64,000 nt of DNA from Brevibacillus_D fluminis_A (GCF_052072235.1 NZ_CM125436.1:372001-436000), one strand, 5' to 3'; shown: positions 16,562 through 25,138, counted from the first letter of the stretch. The notes: generated from the letters alone by a model not told the origin. Made by a program: numbers and translations.

Positions 16562-18045
16562 TCGATTTGCTGCTGGTACACGGCGTCATCATCACGATGG
16601 ATGCCCAGCGCCGGATTTTGGAAGACGGCGCAGTCGCGATTCACAACGGACGGATTTTGGCTGTGGATGACACGGCGGCGCTTATCGGCAAGTATGAGGC
16701 GAAAAAGGTGATCGACTGCAAGCATCATTGCGTGCTGCCCGGATTCATCGATGCGCACGGTCATGGCGGGCATTCGATGTTCAAGACGATCGCGATGGAA
16801 AACCTCAGCTTCTGGATGCCGATCATGACCCACACCTACAAGCACAATGTGACCGATGAGTTCTGGTATTACGAGGGCAAGCTCAATGCGCTGGAGCGCC
16901 TGCGCGCCGGTGTGACGACAGGCGTGTGCGTGCTTGGCTCGATGCCGCGTTCGGACGATCCGGTTTTTGCCTTGAACCATGCGAAAGCATATGCGGAGGT
17001 CGGCGTGCGCGAAATCGTCTGCACAGGCCCGTGCAACCCGCCGTGGCCGCATCCGTTCAGCAGATGGGTGGACGGAAAGAAAATCACGCGGGACGTCACG
17101 TATGACGAGGTGCTGCACGGGGCGGAGGCAGTCATCGAGGCGCTGAATCACGCCCACGAAGACCGGATTCGCGCCTTCATCACGCCGTTCGTGATCGTCA
17201 CCTCGGTGAATCCGTCGGGAGCGACGCCGGCCGATCAGCTGTACGGATTGACCGCTCATGACCGTTACCAGGCGAAGCGAATCCGCGAGATCGCCCGCAA
17301 ATACAAGACACGGATTCACTCCGACGCGTTTGGCGGGATGATCCATTTGGCAATGCAGGACAAGGAAAACGCGCTGCTGGGCCCGGATGTCCATCTGCAG
17401 CACTGCCGTGGCATTTCGTTTGACGAAGCGCGGATTTTGGCCGAGACCGGAACGAATGTCAGCTCGGCCCCGGGCGTCAGCCAGATGTTCGAGCGCACGC
17501 CGATCACCGAGCTGATCGAACTGGGCGCGACCGTTGCGATCACCACGGACGGTACGTCGCCATCCGCGACGTTTGACATGTTCCAGGCGATGCGCAAGAC
17601 GCAGATGATCCATCAGGCAGCGCTGCGGGACACGTACTATTTGCCGCCGGGCAAGCTCTTGGAGATGGTCACGATCGATGCGGCGCGCTGCGTCGGCTGG
17701 GATGACGAACTGGGATCGCTTGAGGTCGGCAAAAAAGCGGACGTGATCACGGTCGACATGAACCAGCCGCACTTGGCTCCGGCTTTCATGTATGTACACC
17801 GGCTCGTCTACCAGGCGGTGGCGAGCGATGTTGACAACGTCATCGTCGATGGCCGGCTCGTGCTGGAAAACAGGCAGGTGTTGCACGTCGACGAAAAGAT
17901 GGCTTTGGCCGAGGCGAATGAGGAGGCGCTGCGTACGCTTGAGCGCGCCGATTTGAAAAAATATATGCAGCCGACAAAATATTTCTGGGGACACGCCCGC
18001 AATTACGTGGACGAAAAGCGCTTTGACCCAGAAACGCTGCGGTAG
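16558..18045 (+). CDS. Amidohydrolase, AtzB/TrzA/guanine-deaminase-like
   Basis: 495-residue amidohydrolase-superfamily enzyme of the cytosine/guanine deaminase and chlorohydrolase type. Ligands in order are H67 and H69 (PGFIDAHGHGG), H254 (IHSDAFGG), H282 (LQHCRGI) and D331 (ITTDGTSPSA), so the mononuclear metal site appears complete. A C-terminal beta-sandwich (LGSLEVGKKADVITVDM) is typical. ATG 16558 overlaps the previous stop codon (ATGA), and the gene is followed after 15 bases by a third amidohydrolase. It probably hydrolyses a C-N or C-heteroatom bond of a ring compound; the actual substrate cannot be read. Confidence 0.85.
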   Translation: MIDLLLVHGVIITMDAQRRILEDGAVAIHNGRILAVDDTAALIGKYEAKKVIDCKHHCVLPGFIDAHGHGGHSMFKTIAMENLSFWMPIMTHTYKHNVTDEFWYYEGKLNALERLRAGVTTGVCVLGSMPRSDDPVFALNHAKAYAEVGVREIVCTGPCNPPWPHPFSRWVDGKKITRDVTYDEVLHGAEAVIEALNHAHEDRIRAFITPFVIVTSVNPSGATPADQLYGLTAHDRYQAKRIREIARKYKTRIHSDAFGGMIHLAMQDKENALLGPDVHLQHCRGISFDEARILAETGTNVSSAPGVSQMFERTPITELIELGATVAITTDGTSPSATFDMFQAMRKTQMIHQAALRDTYYLPPGKLLEMVTIDAARCVGWDDELGSLEVGKKADVITVDMNQPHLAPAFMYVHRLVYQAVASDVDNVIVDGRLVLENRQVLHVDEKMALAEANEEALRTLERADLKKYMQPTKYFWGHARNYVDEKRFDPETLR

Positions 18046-18060
18046 AGGAGCGTGACACGG

Positions 18061-19533
18061 ATGAAAAGTAAGCTGACCGGACGCTATGTCGTCGGATACG
18101 ATGGCGTGGATCATGTGATTGTGGAGCACGGCGAGGTCGTGTATGAAACACAGAGCGGGACCATTCTGTTCGTCGGTCACGACTATCCCGATCAGGTCGA
18201 TGAAGTCATTGACGCCGGGAATGCGGTCATCAGCCCGGGTTTCATCGATTTGAACGCGCTCGGCGACATTGACCATGACATCGTACATGTGGAAGCGGGC
18301 AGCCGCCAGAAAAACCTGCTTTGGTCGGAAGCGTATTATCAAAACGGCTATCGTGAGGTCATGACGCCGGAGGAAGAAGCGTTCAAATCGCAGTTTGCCT
18401 ATACGCAGCTGATCTTGAACGGTGTGACGACTGCGATGCCGATCACCTCGGTTTTTTACAAGCGGTGGGCGGAAACGTACGAGGAGCTGGAGGCTGCCGT
18501 GCATCATGCCGGCAAGCTCGGCTTGCGCATGTACATGGGGCCGAGCTACCAGTCCGGCATGCGCGTGGTCAAACCGAACGGCGAGATCGAGGTGCTGTGG
18601 AATGAGGAAGAGGGGCGTGCGGGGCTGCGCCGCGCCGTGGAATTCGTGAAAAAGTTCGACGGCGCATACGACGGCCTGATTCGCGGGATGCTGGCGCCCG
18701 AGCGAATCGAAACGCAGACGCCGGAAAACTTGCTCGAAACCAAGCGCTTCGCCGATGAGCTGGGCTGCCCGATCCGCCTGCATGCGGCACAGGGCGATTA
18801 TGAATATCACGAAATTCATCGACGCCACAACAAGACGCCGATCCGCTTTCTCTATGACCTTGGTTTTCTCGGCGAAAGGACCGCGATTCCGCACGCCGAC
18901 TATGTCGCAGGCTTCAGCAAGGTCGCGATTGGCGAAGGCTGTGACCTCGCGCTGCTCGCCGAAACGAAGACGACCGTCATCCATTGCCCGCTTGTTATCG
19001 GGCGACACGGACAGGCGCTGGAGTCGTTTGCCCGCTACAAGCGGCGCGGCATCAACATGGCGCTCGGCACCGATACCTTCCCGCCGGACATTTTCCAAAA
19101 TGTCCGCACCGCGAGCATGGTGTCGCGGATGGTGGAAGGAGAGCTGGCGGACTCGACTTATGCCGATCTGTATCGGGCAGCGACGCTGGGCGGAGCCCGC
19201 TTCCTCGGACGCGACGACCTGGGACGGCTGGCGCCGGGGGCGAAAGCCGACATCATCGCGATCGACCTGGACGGCTTTCATATGGGCGCGGTCGACGATC
19301 CGATCCGCACGATGTTCATGTCCGGCTCCGGCCGCGATGTAAAGCTGTCGATCATCAACGGGCGGACCGTGATGAAAGATCGACTGATCCCCGGCGTCGA
19401 TCTGGCCGACATCAAGCGCAAAGGCCAAGCCTATTTCGAGAAAATGCGCGCGGGCTATCTGGAGAGGGATTATCAACAGCTGCCAGCGGATGAATTGTTT
19501 GCACCATCATTTCGAACGGTGAAGAAAGGGTGA
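18061..19533 (+). CDS. Divergent amidohydrolase lacking the HxH metal motif
   Basis: 490-residue amidohydrolase-superfamily protein. The beta-strand-1 motif that normally reads HxH is replaced by N65-A66-L67 in SPGFIDLNALGDIDHD. Other ligand positions look retained: H241 (RLHAAQG), H278 (IPHADY) and D338 (GTDTFPPD), and the C-terminal GAKADIIAIDLDG segment is normal. ATG 18061 is chosen for the GAGGAG ten bases upstream; a GTG at 18052 is too close to it. Either the metal is bound differently (a nearby D/H cluster, DIDHD, could contribute) or the protein has a non-hydrolytic or modified role. It is third in the four-gene operon. Confidence 0.82.
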   Translation: MKSKLTGRYVVGYDGVDHVIVEHGEVVYETQSGTILFVGHDYPDQVDEVIDAGNAVISPGFIDLNALGDIDHDIVHVEAGSRQKNLLWSEAYYQNGYREVMTPEEEAFKSQFAYTQLILNGVTTAMPITSVFYKRWAETYEELEAAVHHAGKLGLRMYMGPSYQSGMRVVKPNGEIEVLWNEEEGRAGLRRAVEFVKKFDGAYDGLIRGMLAPERIETQTPENLLETKRFADELGCPIRLHAAQGDYEYHEIHRRHNKTPIRFLYDLGFLGERTAIPHADYVAGFSKVAIGEGCDLALLAETKTTVIHCPLVIGRHGQALESFARYKRRGINMALGTDTFPPDIFQNVRTASMVSRMVEGELADSTYADLYRAATLGGARFLGRDDLGRLAPGAKADIIAIDLDGFHMGAVDDPIRTMFMSGSGRDVKLSIINGRTVMKDRLIPGVDLADIKRKGQAYFEKMRAGYLERDYQQLPADELFAPSFRTVKKG

Positions 19534-19540
19534 GCGATAG

Positions 19541-20761
19541 ATGGCATCTGCCTACTGGTTAACAAATGTACGCTTGGAAAGCGGCTTCCGCTATGAAGAG
19601 GAGAGAATCGCAGGCACGACGACAGAGCTTTGCCACCTGAAGATCGAGGACGGCAAAATCGCGCAGATCGTCTCCGCCGATACAGCACTGACGGACGGCC
19701 TGCCGCAGCAGGATGCGAAGGAACTCTTGCTTTTGCCAGCGTTCGCCGACATGCATATCCATATCGACAAAACGTATTACAGCGGACCGTGGAAGGCGTG
19801 CACGCCGCCGGTCAGCATTTTCACCCGGATCAAGGAAGAGCAGGAGCTTTTGCCCAAGCTGCTTCCAACCGCGCGCCAACGCGCCGAAAACATGCTCGGT
19901 CTGCTGCTGTCGCACGGTTCGACACAAGTGCGTACCCATTGCAACGTCGATCAGGTCATCGGGCTGAAAAATCTGGAGGCGACGCTGCAGGCGACAGAGA
20001 CATACGCAGCGAAGCAGTCGCACGAAATCGTCGCTTTTCCGCAGCACGGGCTCTTGCGCAGCGATTCGGTTGCGCTCGTCCGTGAGGCGATGCGCATGGG
20101 CGCGACGCATGTGGGCGGTGTAGACCCGGCTACGGTCGACCTCAACATCGAAAAATCGCTCGCCACGATCATGGAGCTGGCGGTCGAGGCAAACGCTGGT
20201 GTCGACATCCATATCCATGATCCGGGCCATTTGGGCACCTTCACGTTCCGCAGACTGGCGGCGATGACCGAGGAAGCAGGCTGGCAAAACCGCGTCACGA
20301 TCAGCCACTGCATCGGCTTGGCCGACGTGTCACCGCAAGAGCAGGCAGAGCTTGCCGAGCTGTTCACATCGGTGGGCATCTCCATCACCTCGACCGTGCC
20401 GATCAACCGCGCGACGATTCCTTTCCCGATCTTGAAAGAAAAAGGCGTTTCGGTTTCATTGGGCGATGACAGCATCACCGACCACTGGTCGCCCTTTGGA
20501 CGCGGCGACAGTCTGGAGCGCGCAGGCCGCTTGGCCGAACGCTTCCGCTGGAGCAACGAGCGCGCGCTGGCCGAAACGCTGGGCTTCATCACCAATGGCG
20601 TCACGCCGCTCAATAGCGAGGGCCAGCGCGTCTGGCCGGCTGTCGGCGACACGATGAGCGGGGTGCTGGTGCATGCGAGCTGCTCGGCAGAAGCGGTCGC
20701 CCGCCGCGTGCAGCGCCAGGCGGTGCTGTTCCACGGAAAGGTCGTGTCCGGTTCTGTGTAA
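19541..20761 (+). CDS. Cytosine-deaminase-like amidohydrolase (paralog 2)
   Basis: 406-residue paralog of the gene at 15332, last in the operon. The CodA-like ligand set is intact: H72/H74 in HIHIDK, the HIHD motif near residue 225, SHCIG, and GDDSITDHWSPFG with the catalytic Asp. AAAGGGTGA precedes the ATG by seven bases, the same ribosome binding site as paralog 1, suggesting an intra-operon duplication that carried its leader. Substrate loops differ (TYYSGPWK against TILGEPWR; PINRATIPF against PHSAQLPPV), so the two may act on successive or related substrates. A strong terminator follows. Confidence 0.85.
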   Translation: MASAYWLTNVRLESGFRYEEERIAGTTTELCHLKIEDGKIAQIVSADTALTDGLPQQDAKELLLLPAFADMHIHIDKTYYSGPWKACTPPVSIFTRIKEEQELLPKLLPTARQRAENMLGLLLSHGSTQVRTHCNVDQVIGLKNLEATLQATETYAAKQSHEIVAFPQHGLLRSDSVALVREAMRMGATHVGGVDPATVDLNIEKSLATIMELAVEANAGVDIHIHDPGHLGTFTFRRLAAMTEEAGWQNRVTISHCIGLADVSPQEQAELAELFTSVGISITSTVPINRATIPFPILKEKGVSVSLGDDSITDHWSPFGRGDSLERAGRLAERFRWSNERALAETLGFITNGVTPLNSEGQRVWPAVGDTMSGVLVHASCSAEAVARRVQRQAVLFHGKVVSGSV

Positions 20762-20767
20762 AAGGAA

Positions 20768-20810
20768 AACAGGTTGTCGAGGCAATGCGAACTCGGCAAC
20801 CTGTTTTTTT
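20768..20810 (+). terminator. Terminator of the amidohydrolase operon
   Basis: 14-bp stem with one wobble pair (20768-20781 with 20792-20805), ten-base loop, followed by a T run to 20810. Confidence 0.85.
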
Positions 20811-20834
20811 ATCACCTGCGTCCAATCGATCGGC

Positions 20835-21080
20835 TTATGATCCATGATGAATGATGCGATTTGCACGATGCACGTCTTCCGCTTTCACCAAGATGTGGTA
20901 TGTTGTGCCGAACGCGTCCCCGCTGCCTTCCCCGCCGCCCGTGCAGACAGCTTCTGTCTTAGCCGCCACATTCGCTTCGCTGAGCCGTCCCTTGCATTTC
21001 ATGTACGTCTCCACATGTTGCGTCGAAAACACGACAACCCATTTCGTTCGGGCAAACAGCTTGTGCAAAAAATGCCACAT
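20835..21080 (-). CDS. Small protein of unknown function, 81 residues
   Basis: Reads MWHFLHKLFARTKWVVVFST at the start and ends ILVKAEDVHRANRIIHHGS. ATG 21080 follows AAAGGAGTGA with an ideal spacing of eight bases, which strongly supports translation. The central region is Gly/Glu-rich (CTGGGEGSGDAFG). The overall layout (short beta strand, helix, glycine loop, beta strand, amphipathic helix) resembles small ferredoxin-like or DUF2007-type domains, but I do not recognise a family with confidence. Monocistronic, convergent with the amidohydrolase operon. The longer open frame to 21254 lacks support. Confidence 0.65.
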   Translation of the reverse strand: MWHFLHKLFARTKWVVVFSTQHVETYMKCKGRLSEANVAAKTEAVCTGGGEGSGDAFGTTYHILVKAEDVHRANRIIHHGS

Positions 21081-21242
21081 TGTCCGGATCACTCCTTTTC
21101 GTATGCTGGTAATCACGATCCTGGTGACGATCCTGCTGCTCGGCACGACTATGGCTGCATTTGGTACAATGCAACACAACCACACGGAAGTGATGCTCAC
21201 TACCGCAAAGTTAATGGAAAAATCCATGAAAATAAAAAAAGC

Positions 21243-21319
21243 CCAGCCCTGCAAGATGGTAGCGGGGAAAGGCTTTTCTTATGAGTGCAACCAGCCCTGC
21301 AAGATGGTAGCGGAGAAAG
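21243..21319. repeat. Tandem 29-bp direct repeat (period 48)
   Basis: Two copies at 21243-21271 and 21291-21319, beginning CCAGCCCTGCAAGATGG and differing at one base. The first copy is flanked by AAAAAGCC and GGCTTTT, which could pair into a terminator-like hairpin. They lie in the 354-base gap between the 81-residue gene and the DUF3800 gene, at the border of an AT-rich segment. Confidence 0.6.
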
Positions 21320-21342
21320 TTGACACTCATCCGATATTTTTT

Positions 21343-21402
21343 CTTGAAATCAAGTATAATATACGCAAAAGTCAACCGTCAAGTGTAATTAGGTGCACTT
21401 GA
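21343..21402 (+). promoter_or_regulatory. Probable promoter and operator before the DUF3800 gene
   Basis: CTTGA-AA-TCAAG (21343-21354) immediately precedes a perfect TATAAT (21355-21360). A second inverted repeat TCAAGTG-N10-CACTTGA (21379-21402) shares the TCAAG half-site and lies where a transcript start would be. Such paired half-sites suggest a dedicated repressor, which is not encoded in this islet. Confidence 0.45.
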
Positions 21403-21434
21403 TATAGATAAACAGGTAAAACGGGGGAACGAGA

Positions 21435-22400
21435 ATGGGTTATGCAATTTATTTTGATGAATCGAATAAGCTGGATCAACCGAATGGCGGATATTCTTAT
21501 TATGGAGCACTGGGGACCGACGAAGATACCATGGGTAACATTATTCAGCAAATTGAGCAGATAAACAATCAGATGAGTACACACAGCGAAATGCATTTTG
21601 CAGAGTATACAAGTGATCGGCATTTCGGGAAGTATTTTAAATCAATGAACAGCGTTGTTAAACACGATATACACATGAACATTTTCGTTGTTAATAATGA
21701 GGATGCCATACATATTGGGAGTCAAATGCCTGTGACAATTCCGGAACTACGTGAGCTATTTTACGTAAAAATCCCTGAACGACTCTTTTACGGGATGACA
21801 CGAAATTTAAGTAATGGTGAAAAAATCAAAATTGTTGTAGATGAGAATGAAGAATACGATAGCCTGGATGTATACAATAAGTTGGAGAAGCAAATGAATG
21901 CACACTCCGCATATCGGAACAAAGGGTATAAGGTCCACTCTGTAACCTCGAAAACATCACATGATTCCATTCCGTTACAGATCATCGATGTTTTTATGGG
22001 GATGGCCGTCTTTTTAATGGAAAAACACTATAAAAACGTGGGCTATAAAGAGGCAGATGTCACTCTTAAAGTAAAAAGTGATTTGATCTACCGCTTTCTT
22101 ATTCAGGACGATAATATCAGCAGAATTCAGAAAAAGGTTAATCTTTATAGGTGGGAAGGAAAGGAAGAGCAAATTACAAAGGTTAGTTTTAGTGAATATA
22201 TATCAGAATTTATGGCAGATAAAACACAATTTGATATTAAAGAAATGATTCGTCTTGAGAAATTCAGGTTGAATAAACCAGGCCTATCTACAAAAGATTA
22301 TAGATTGGCGATGGGGTATACGAATGGACAGTTGAAAATGATCCAAGGTTACATTGACGAATTGAATGGTAAAGGGCGCAATAGTCATTTTGCAAATTGA
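21435..22400 (+). CDS. DUF3800 domain protein in an AT-rich islet
   Basis: 321 residues. The N-terminus YAIYFDESN is the DUF3800 hallmark (DES near residue 8), VVDENEEYD near residue 139 gives a further acidic pair, and LQIIDVFMGM (about 187-196) matches the family's late LQ-x-D motif; the family is thought to have an RNase-H-like fold. The ATG follows GGGGGAACGAGA. The gene is visibly much richer in A+T than its neighbours, with A/T-ending codons, which indicates horizontal transfer. The C-terminal 80 residues are helical and charged. DUF3800 genes are common on mobile elements and near defence genes, but no partner gene is present here. Function unknown. Confidence 0.8.
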   Translation: MGYAIYFDESNKLDQPNGGYSYYGALGTDEDTMGNIIQQIEQINNQMSTHSEMHFAEYTSDRHFGKYFKSMNSVVKHDIHMNIFVVNNEDAIHIGSQMPVTIPELRELFYVKIPERLFYGMTRNLSNGEKIKIVVDENEEYDSLDVYNKLEKQMNAHSAYRNKGYKVHSVTSKTSHDSIPLQIIDVFMGMAVFLMEKHYKNVGYKEADVTLKVKSDLIYRFLIQDDNISRIQKKVNLYRWEGKEEQITKVSFSEYISEFMADKTQFDIKEMIRLEKFRLNKPGLSTKDYRLAMGYTNGQLKMIQGYIDELNGKGRNSHFAN

Positions 22401-22446
22401 ACCTAATCTGGTGGTGGAAGCGACAGAGGATCGTGCATCTGGAGAT

Positions 22447-22500
22447 AAAAGGTGAGACGTACGGTGTCCCAAAAGGGGCAGCCGCCGTCTCGCCTTTTTT
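22447..22500. terminator. Bidirectional terminator
   Basis: AAAAGGTGAGACG (22447-22459) pairs with CGTCTCGCCTTTT (22486-22498) with one wobble. It separates the DUF3800 gene (plus) from the ABC-2 operon (minus) and has A/T runs on both sides. Confidence 0.75.
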
Positions 22501-23315
22501 CAATACAACACCATACTCCCCGTCCGCTTCATCCTCCGCTCCGCCAGCCGCAGCATACCGGCGGTCACCCCGACAAGCCCCAGCAGCACCCCGGCGAGCA
22601 CAGTCAAATCCGGCAGTATGTCCTGCATCCCCGCACCGTCCAGCAGCAGCTTGCGGATGATCGCGAGCGCATAGGTCAGTGGAAAGCAAAGCGAAATCAG
22701 CTTTGCCCAAAACGGAAAAGCGAGCGGCGGGATGCGCACCCCGGCAAAAATCAGCATCGGTTCATCCAGGATCGTGTACAAAAAGCTGGAATCGCGTGAA
22801 AACAGGAACAGCACGGTCAGCAATCCGCCCCAAACGACGGCGGAGACGACCAGGATCAGAAAGGCGAGCGGAATGCTCCACCAGCCGCTGATGTGAAGGC
22901 CGCCCACCAGCACGATCGCAATCAGCACGAACGAGAGGAACAGCCAGACCCCCTCTGCCAGCGAGGAGATCGTGCGGCCGAAAACAAAGGCCAACCGGTT
23001 CACCGGCGCGATGAAGATCATTTCCATCGTGCCAGCCTGCCGCTCAAAACTCATCCGCCACGCGGACTGCACCAGGCACCAGAAAAAAATATAGCCGAGA
23101 TAGCCGGTCAGCAAGTACAGCACCAGCTGGTCGGGATCGACGAAGCGAGCCAGCGGCGAATCAGCCCCACGTGCGAACGGAAAAAACGAATAGTACGAGG
23201 TAACGAACATGACGATCGGCCACAAGAGCAGGCTGAAGTAGATCAGATTGCTGTGAAACGAGTTGCGGTGCTCCTTTTTGATTTCCGCCCAGACGAGCGC
23301 AAGCCATTCTCTCAT
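22500..23315 (-). CDS. ABC-2 type transporter permease
   Basis: 271-residue membrane protein with six hydrophobic segments and the ABC-2 pattern. The cytoplasmic N-terminus LALVWAEIKKEHRNSFHSN precedes the first helix, and a coupling segment ERQAGTMEMIFIAPV follows helix 2. It overlaps the upstream ATPase gene by four bases (start ATG 23315, ATPase stop 23312). With the permease at 24314 and the shared ATPase it forms a heteromeric exporter. ABC-2 exporters of this size handle drugs, lipids or polysaccharides; no biosynthetic genes nearby specify the cargo. Confidence 0.85.
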   Translation of the reverse strand: MREWLALVWAEIKKEHRNSFHSNLIYFSLLLWPIVMFVTSYYSFFPFARGADSPLARFVDPDQLVLYLLTGYLGYIFFWCLVQSAWRMSFERQAGTMEMIFIAPVNRLAFVFGRTISSLAEGVWLFLSFVLIAIVLVGGLHISGWWSIPLAFLILVVSAVVWGGLLTVLFLFSRDSSFLYTILDEPMLIFAGVRIPPLAFPFWAKLISLCFPLTYALAIIRKLLLDGAGMQDILPDLTVLAGVLLGLVGVTAGMLRLAERRMKRTGSMVLY

Positions 23316-24298
23316 GCACTCCGCACCTCCGCCAGATGGAGGATGACGTCCTCCAAGGAAGCCTGCTGTGTAGTCAACCGCAGCACAGGGGAGCGATGGG
23401 TGGCCAGGCTGGAGAGAACGACTGGCGTCAGGTCGGTATCCGCGCGCACGATGATCTCGGTGCCGCCATCCGCTCCGGCATGCAGTTGGCAGCTTCCCTT
23501 GTACTGACTGATCACCCGTTCCAGTTCGTCTGCCAAAAGCGGTGGCAGCATCGGCACGGTCACGCGGAGCGTCACTTCCTTGAACAGCGATTTGGTGAGT
23601 CGTTCCGGCGTATCCCGGGCGATCAGCTTGCCTTTGTCGATGATCAGCACTTCATCGCACAGCTCTTCGATTTCGTGCATGTAGTGGCTGGTCAGCAAAA
23701 TGGCTTTTCCGTGCTGGGTCGCAAGCTCTTTGACATGTTGGCGGAGATGGCGCGCAATCGGCGCATCGAGGCCGAGTGTCGGCTCGTCGAGGAACAGATA
23801 GGCGGGGTCGTTGATCAGCCCGCGGGCGATTTGCAGGCGCTGCTTCATGCCTTTGGAATACTGCTCCACCGGTTTATCCGCAGCGTCGGCGAGCCCGACC
23901 TGCGCGAGCAGATCATCGATGCGATTTTTCAAGCGTATCCCCGAAAGGCCGTAGAGGCTGCCAAAGTACGCCAGATTCTCCCGTGCGGTCAACCGCCAAT
24001 ACAGCATGCGTTCGCCGCCTGCGATCATGTTGACGAGCCGCTTGACTTGGCGGTCGTCTTTGACGGCATCCAGCCCGTTGATCGTGATCGAGCCGCTGGT
24101 CGGTTCCAGGAGCGTCGTGCACATTTTGATCGTCGTGGTTTTGCCGGCGCCATTGATGCCGAGCAGCCCGACAATTTTGCCCGGTTCCAGTTGGAAGGAC
24201 AGGTCGGATACGGCGGTATGCTCCATCCATTCGTTTCGCAGCCAGTTTTTCCGCTTCTTTACTCGATACGTTTTCGATACATGGTCGACAATCAGCAT
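23312..24298 (-). CDS. ABC transporter ATP-binding protein (exporter type)
   Basis: 328-residue ATPase. Walker A is GINGAGKTT (about 46-54), the signature is YSKGMKQRLQIARGL, Walker B is YLFLDEPTLGLD, and the H-loop is LTSHYMHE. A C-terminal extension of about 90 residues carries a DUF4162-like beta domain (EVTLRVTVP and onward). The ATG at 24298 is favoured because GGAGA lies nine bases upstream; a GTG at 24307 is the alternative. It is the middle gene of the arsR-permease-ATPase-permease operon and is similar in arrangement to daunorubicin/viologen-type exporters. Confidence 0.9.
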   Translation of the reverse strand: MLIVDHVSKTYRVKKRKNWLRNEWMEHTAVSDLSFQLEPGKIVGLLGINGAGKTTTIKMCTTLLEPTSGSITINGLDAVKDDRQVKRLVNMIAGGERMLYWRLTARENLAYFGSLYGLSGIRLKNRIDDLLAQVGLADAADKPVEQYSKGMKQRLQIARGLINDPAYLFLDEPTLGLDAPIARHLRQHVKELATQHGKAILLTSHYMHEIEELCDEVLIIDKGKLIARDTPERLTKSLFKEVTLRVTVPMLPPLLADELERVISQYKGSCQLHAGADGGTEIIVRADTDLTPVVLSSLATHRSPVLRLTTQQASLEDVILHLAEVRSA

Positions 24299-24313
24299 CT
24301 TAGGCACTCTCCT

Positions 24314-25123
24314 TTAGCCAAAAATAGTTTCCAGCACGCGTTTTTCCATACGACGCATCGTTCCCCAGCCGATGGTCAGATAGGCAAGCGACAAAAATCC
24401 CATGTGGATCAGCTGCGGTGTGACATCCGCCAGGCCATGCCCTCCGATCACCATCTGGCGGAAGGCGTCCAGGGCCGGGGTAAGCGGCATGATCATGCTG
24501 AGCGGCTGCAGCCATTCCGGCAAGAAGGCGATGGGAAAAGTAACGCCGGAGACAAATGTCATGATGACAAACAGCGTGTTTTGGGTGATGTACGTATCGC
24601 GGAACCGCAGCATCAGGCTCCCCAGCACCAATGCCTGACAGAAGAAGGCGGCCGTCGCGCAAAGCCAGATCACGATTGCTCCTGTGATGTTGGTGTGCGC
24701 CAAAGTCAGTCCGAACGGAAGACCGAACAGCAAAATCACGCCAAATTCAAACAGCGTCCGCGTCATTTGCTGCAGCACATTGCCGATAAAATACCCTTTG
24801 CGCGACGATGGCGTGAGCAAGAGCGATTCCAGCGTCCCTTCCCGCAGCTCGGTAATCAGCGAGCGGCTCACATTCATCAGCGTCGAGACGGCAAACGGTT
24901 GGAAAATTCCGCCGAGAATCACATAGGTCAAATAATCCGAGGTACCGGCAAACTGGGCAAATCGGCTGTCCAAGCTCCCGCCGAACACATAGGTGTACGT
25001 GAAGTAGGCAAAGAGCACCGTATAGATGCCCGCCAAAATGTGGCCGATGACAAACGAGAGCGGATAGGCGCGAAGCATGACGAGCATATTGCGGGTAAAA
25101 GTCGCCCGGGCGATCAGTAACAC
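24314..25123 (-). CDS. ABC-2 type transporter permease
   Basis: 269-residue permease with six membrane segments. It has the ABC-2 coupling motif ELREGTLESLLLTPSSRKGY near residue 100 and a typical TFPIAFLPEWLQPLSMIMPLTP segment before the last helices. GTG start at 25123, eight bases after GGAGG. It is second in the operon, 15 bases after the ArsR gene and 15 bases before the ATPase gene. It pairs with the permease at 22500-23315. Confidence 0.87.
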   Translation of the reverse strand: MLLIARATFTRNMLVMLRAYPLSFVIGHILAGIYTVLFAYFTYTYVFGGSLDSRFAQFAGTSDYLTYVILGGIFQPFAVSTLMNVSRSLITELREGTLESLLLTPSSRKGYFIGNVLQQMTRTLFEFGVILLFGLPFGLTLAHTNITGAIVIWLCATAAFFCQALVLGSLMLRFRDTYITQNTLFVIMTFVSGVTFPIAFLPEWLQPLSMIMPLTPALDAFRQMVIGGHGLADVTPQLIHMGFLSLAYLTIGWGTMRRMEKRVLETIFG

Positions 25124-25138
25124 TTCGATTTCCTCCTT

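Noticed and set aside
16531..19476. 981-codon open frame antisense to three amidohydrolase genes
   Set aside because: It is a shadow of high-GC codon bias on the opposite strand; the amidohydrolases have catalytic motifs and ribosome binding sites, while the antisense frame has none.
15332..19533. Naming the amidohydrolases as an s-triazine (atrazine) pathway
   Set aside because: The similarity to AtzB/AtzC is at superfamily level and the substrate-specific residues cannot be judged from sequence alone; one member lacks HxH.
21243..21319. The 29-bp repeats as a minimal CRISPR
   Set aside because: Only two copies with a 19-bp spacer and no cas genes nearby.
21102..21402. Hydrophobic frame starting MLVITILVTILLLG on the plus strand before the DUF3800 gene
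   Set aside because: No ribosome binding site, it overlaps the promoter and leader of the 81-residue minus-strand gene, and the tail runs through the tandem repeat and the DUF3800 promoter.
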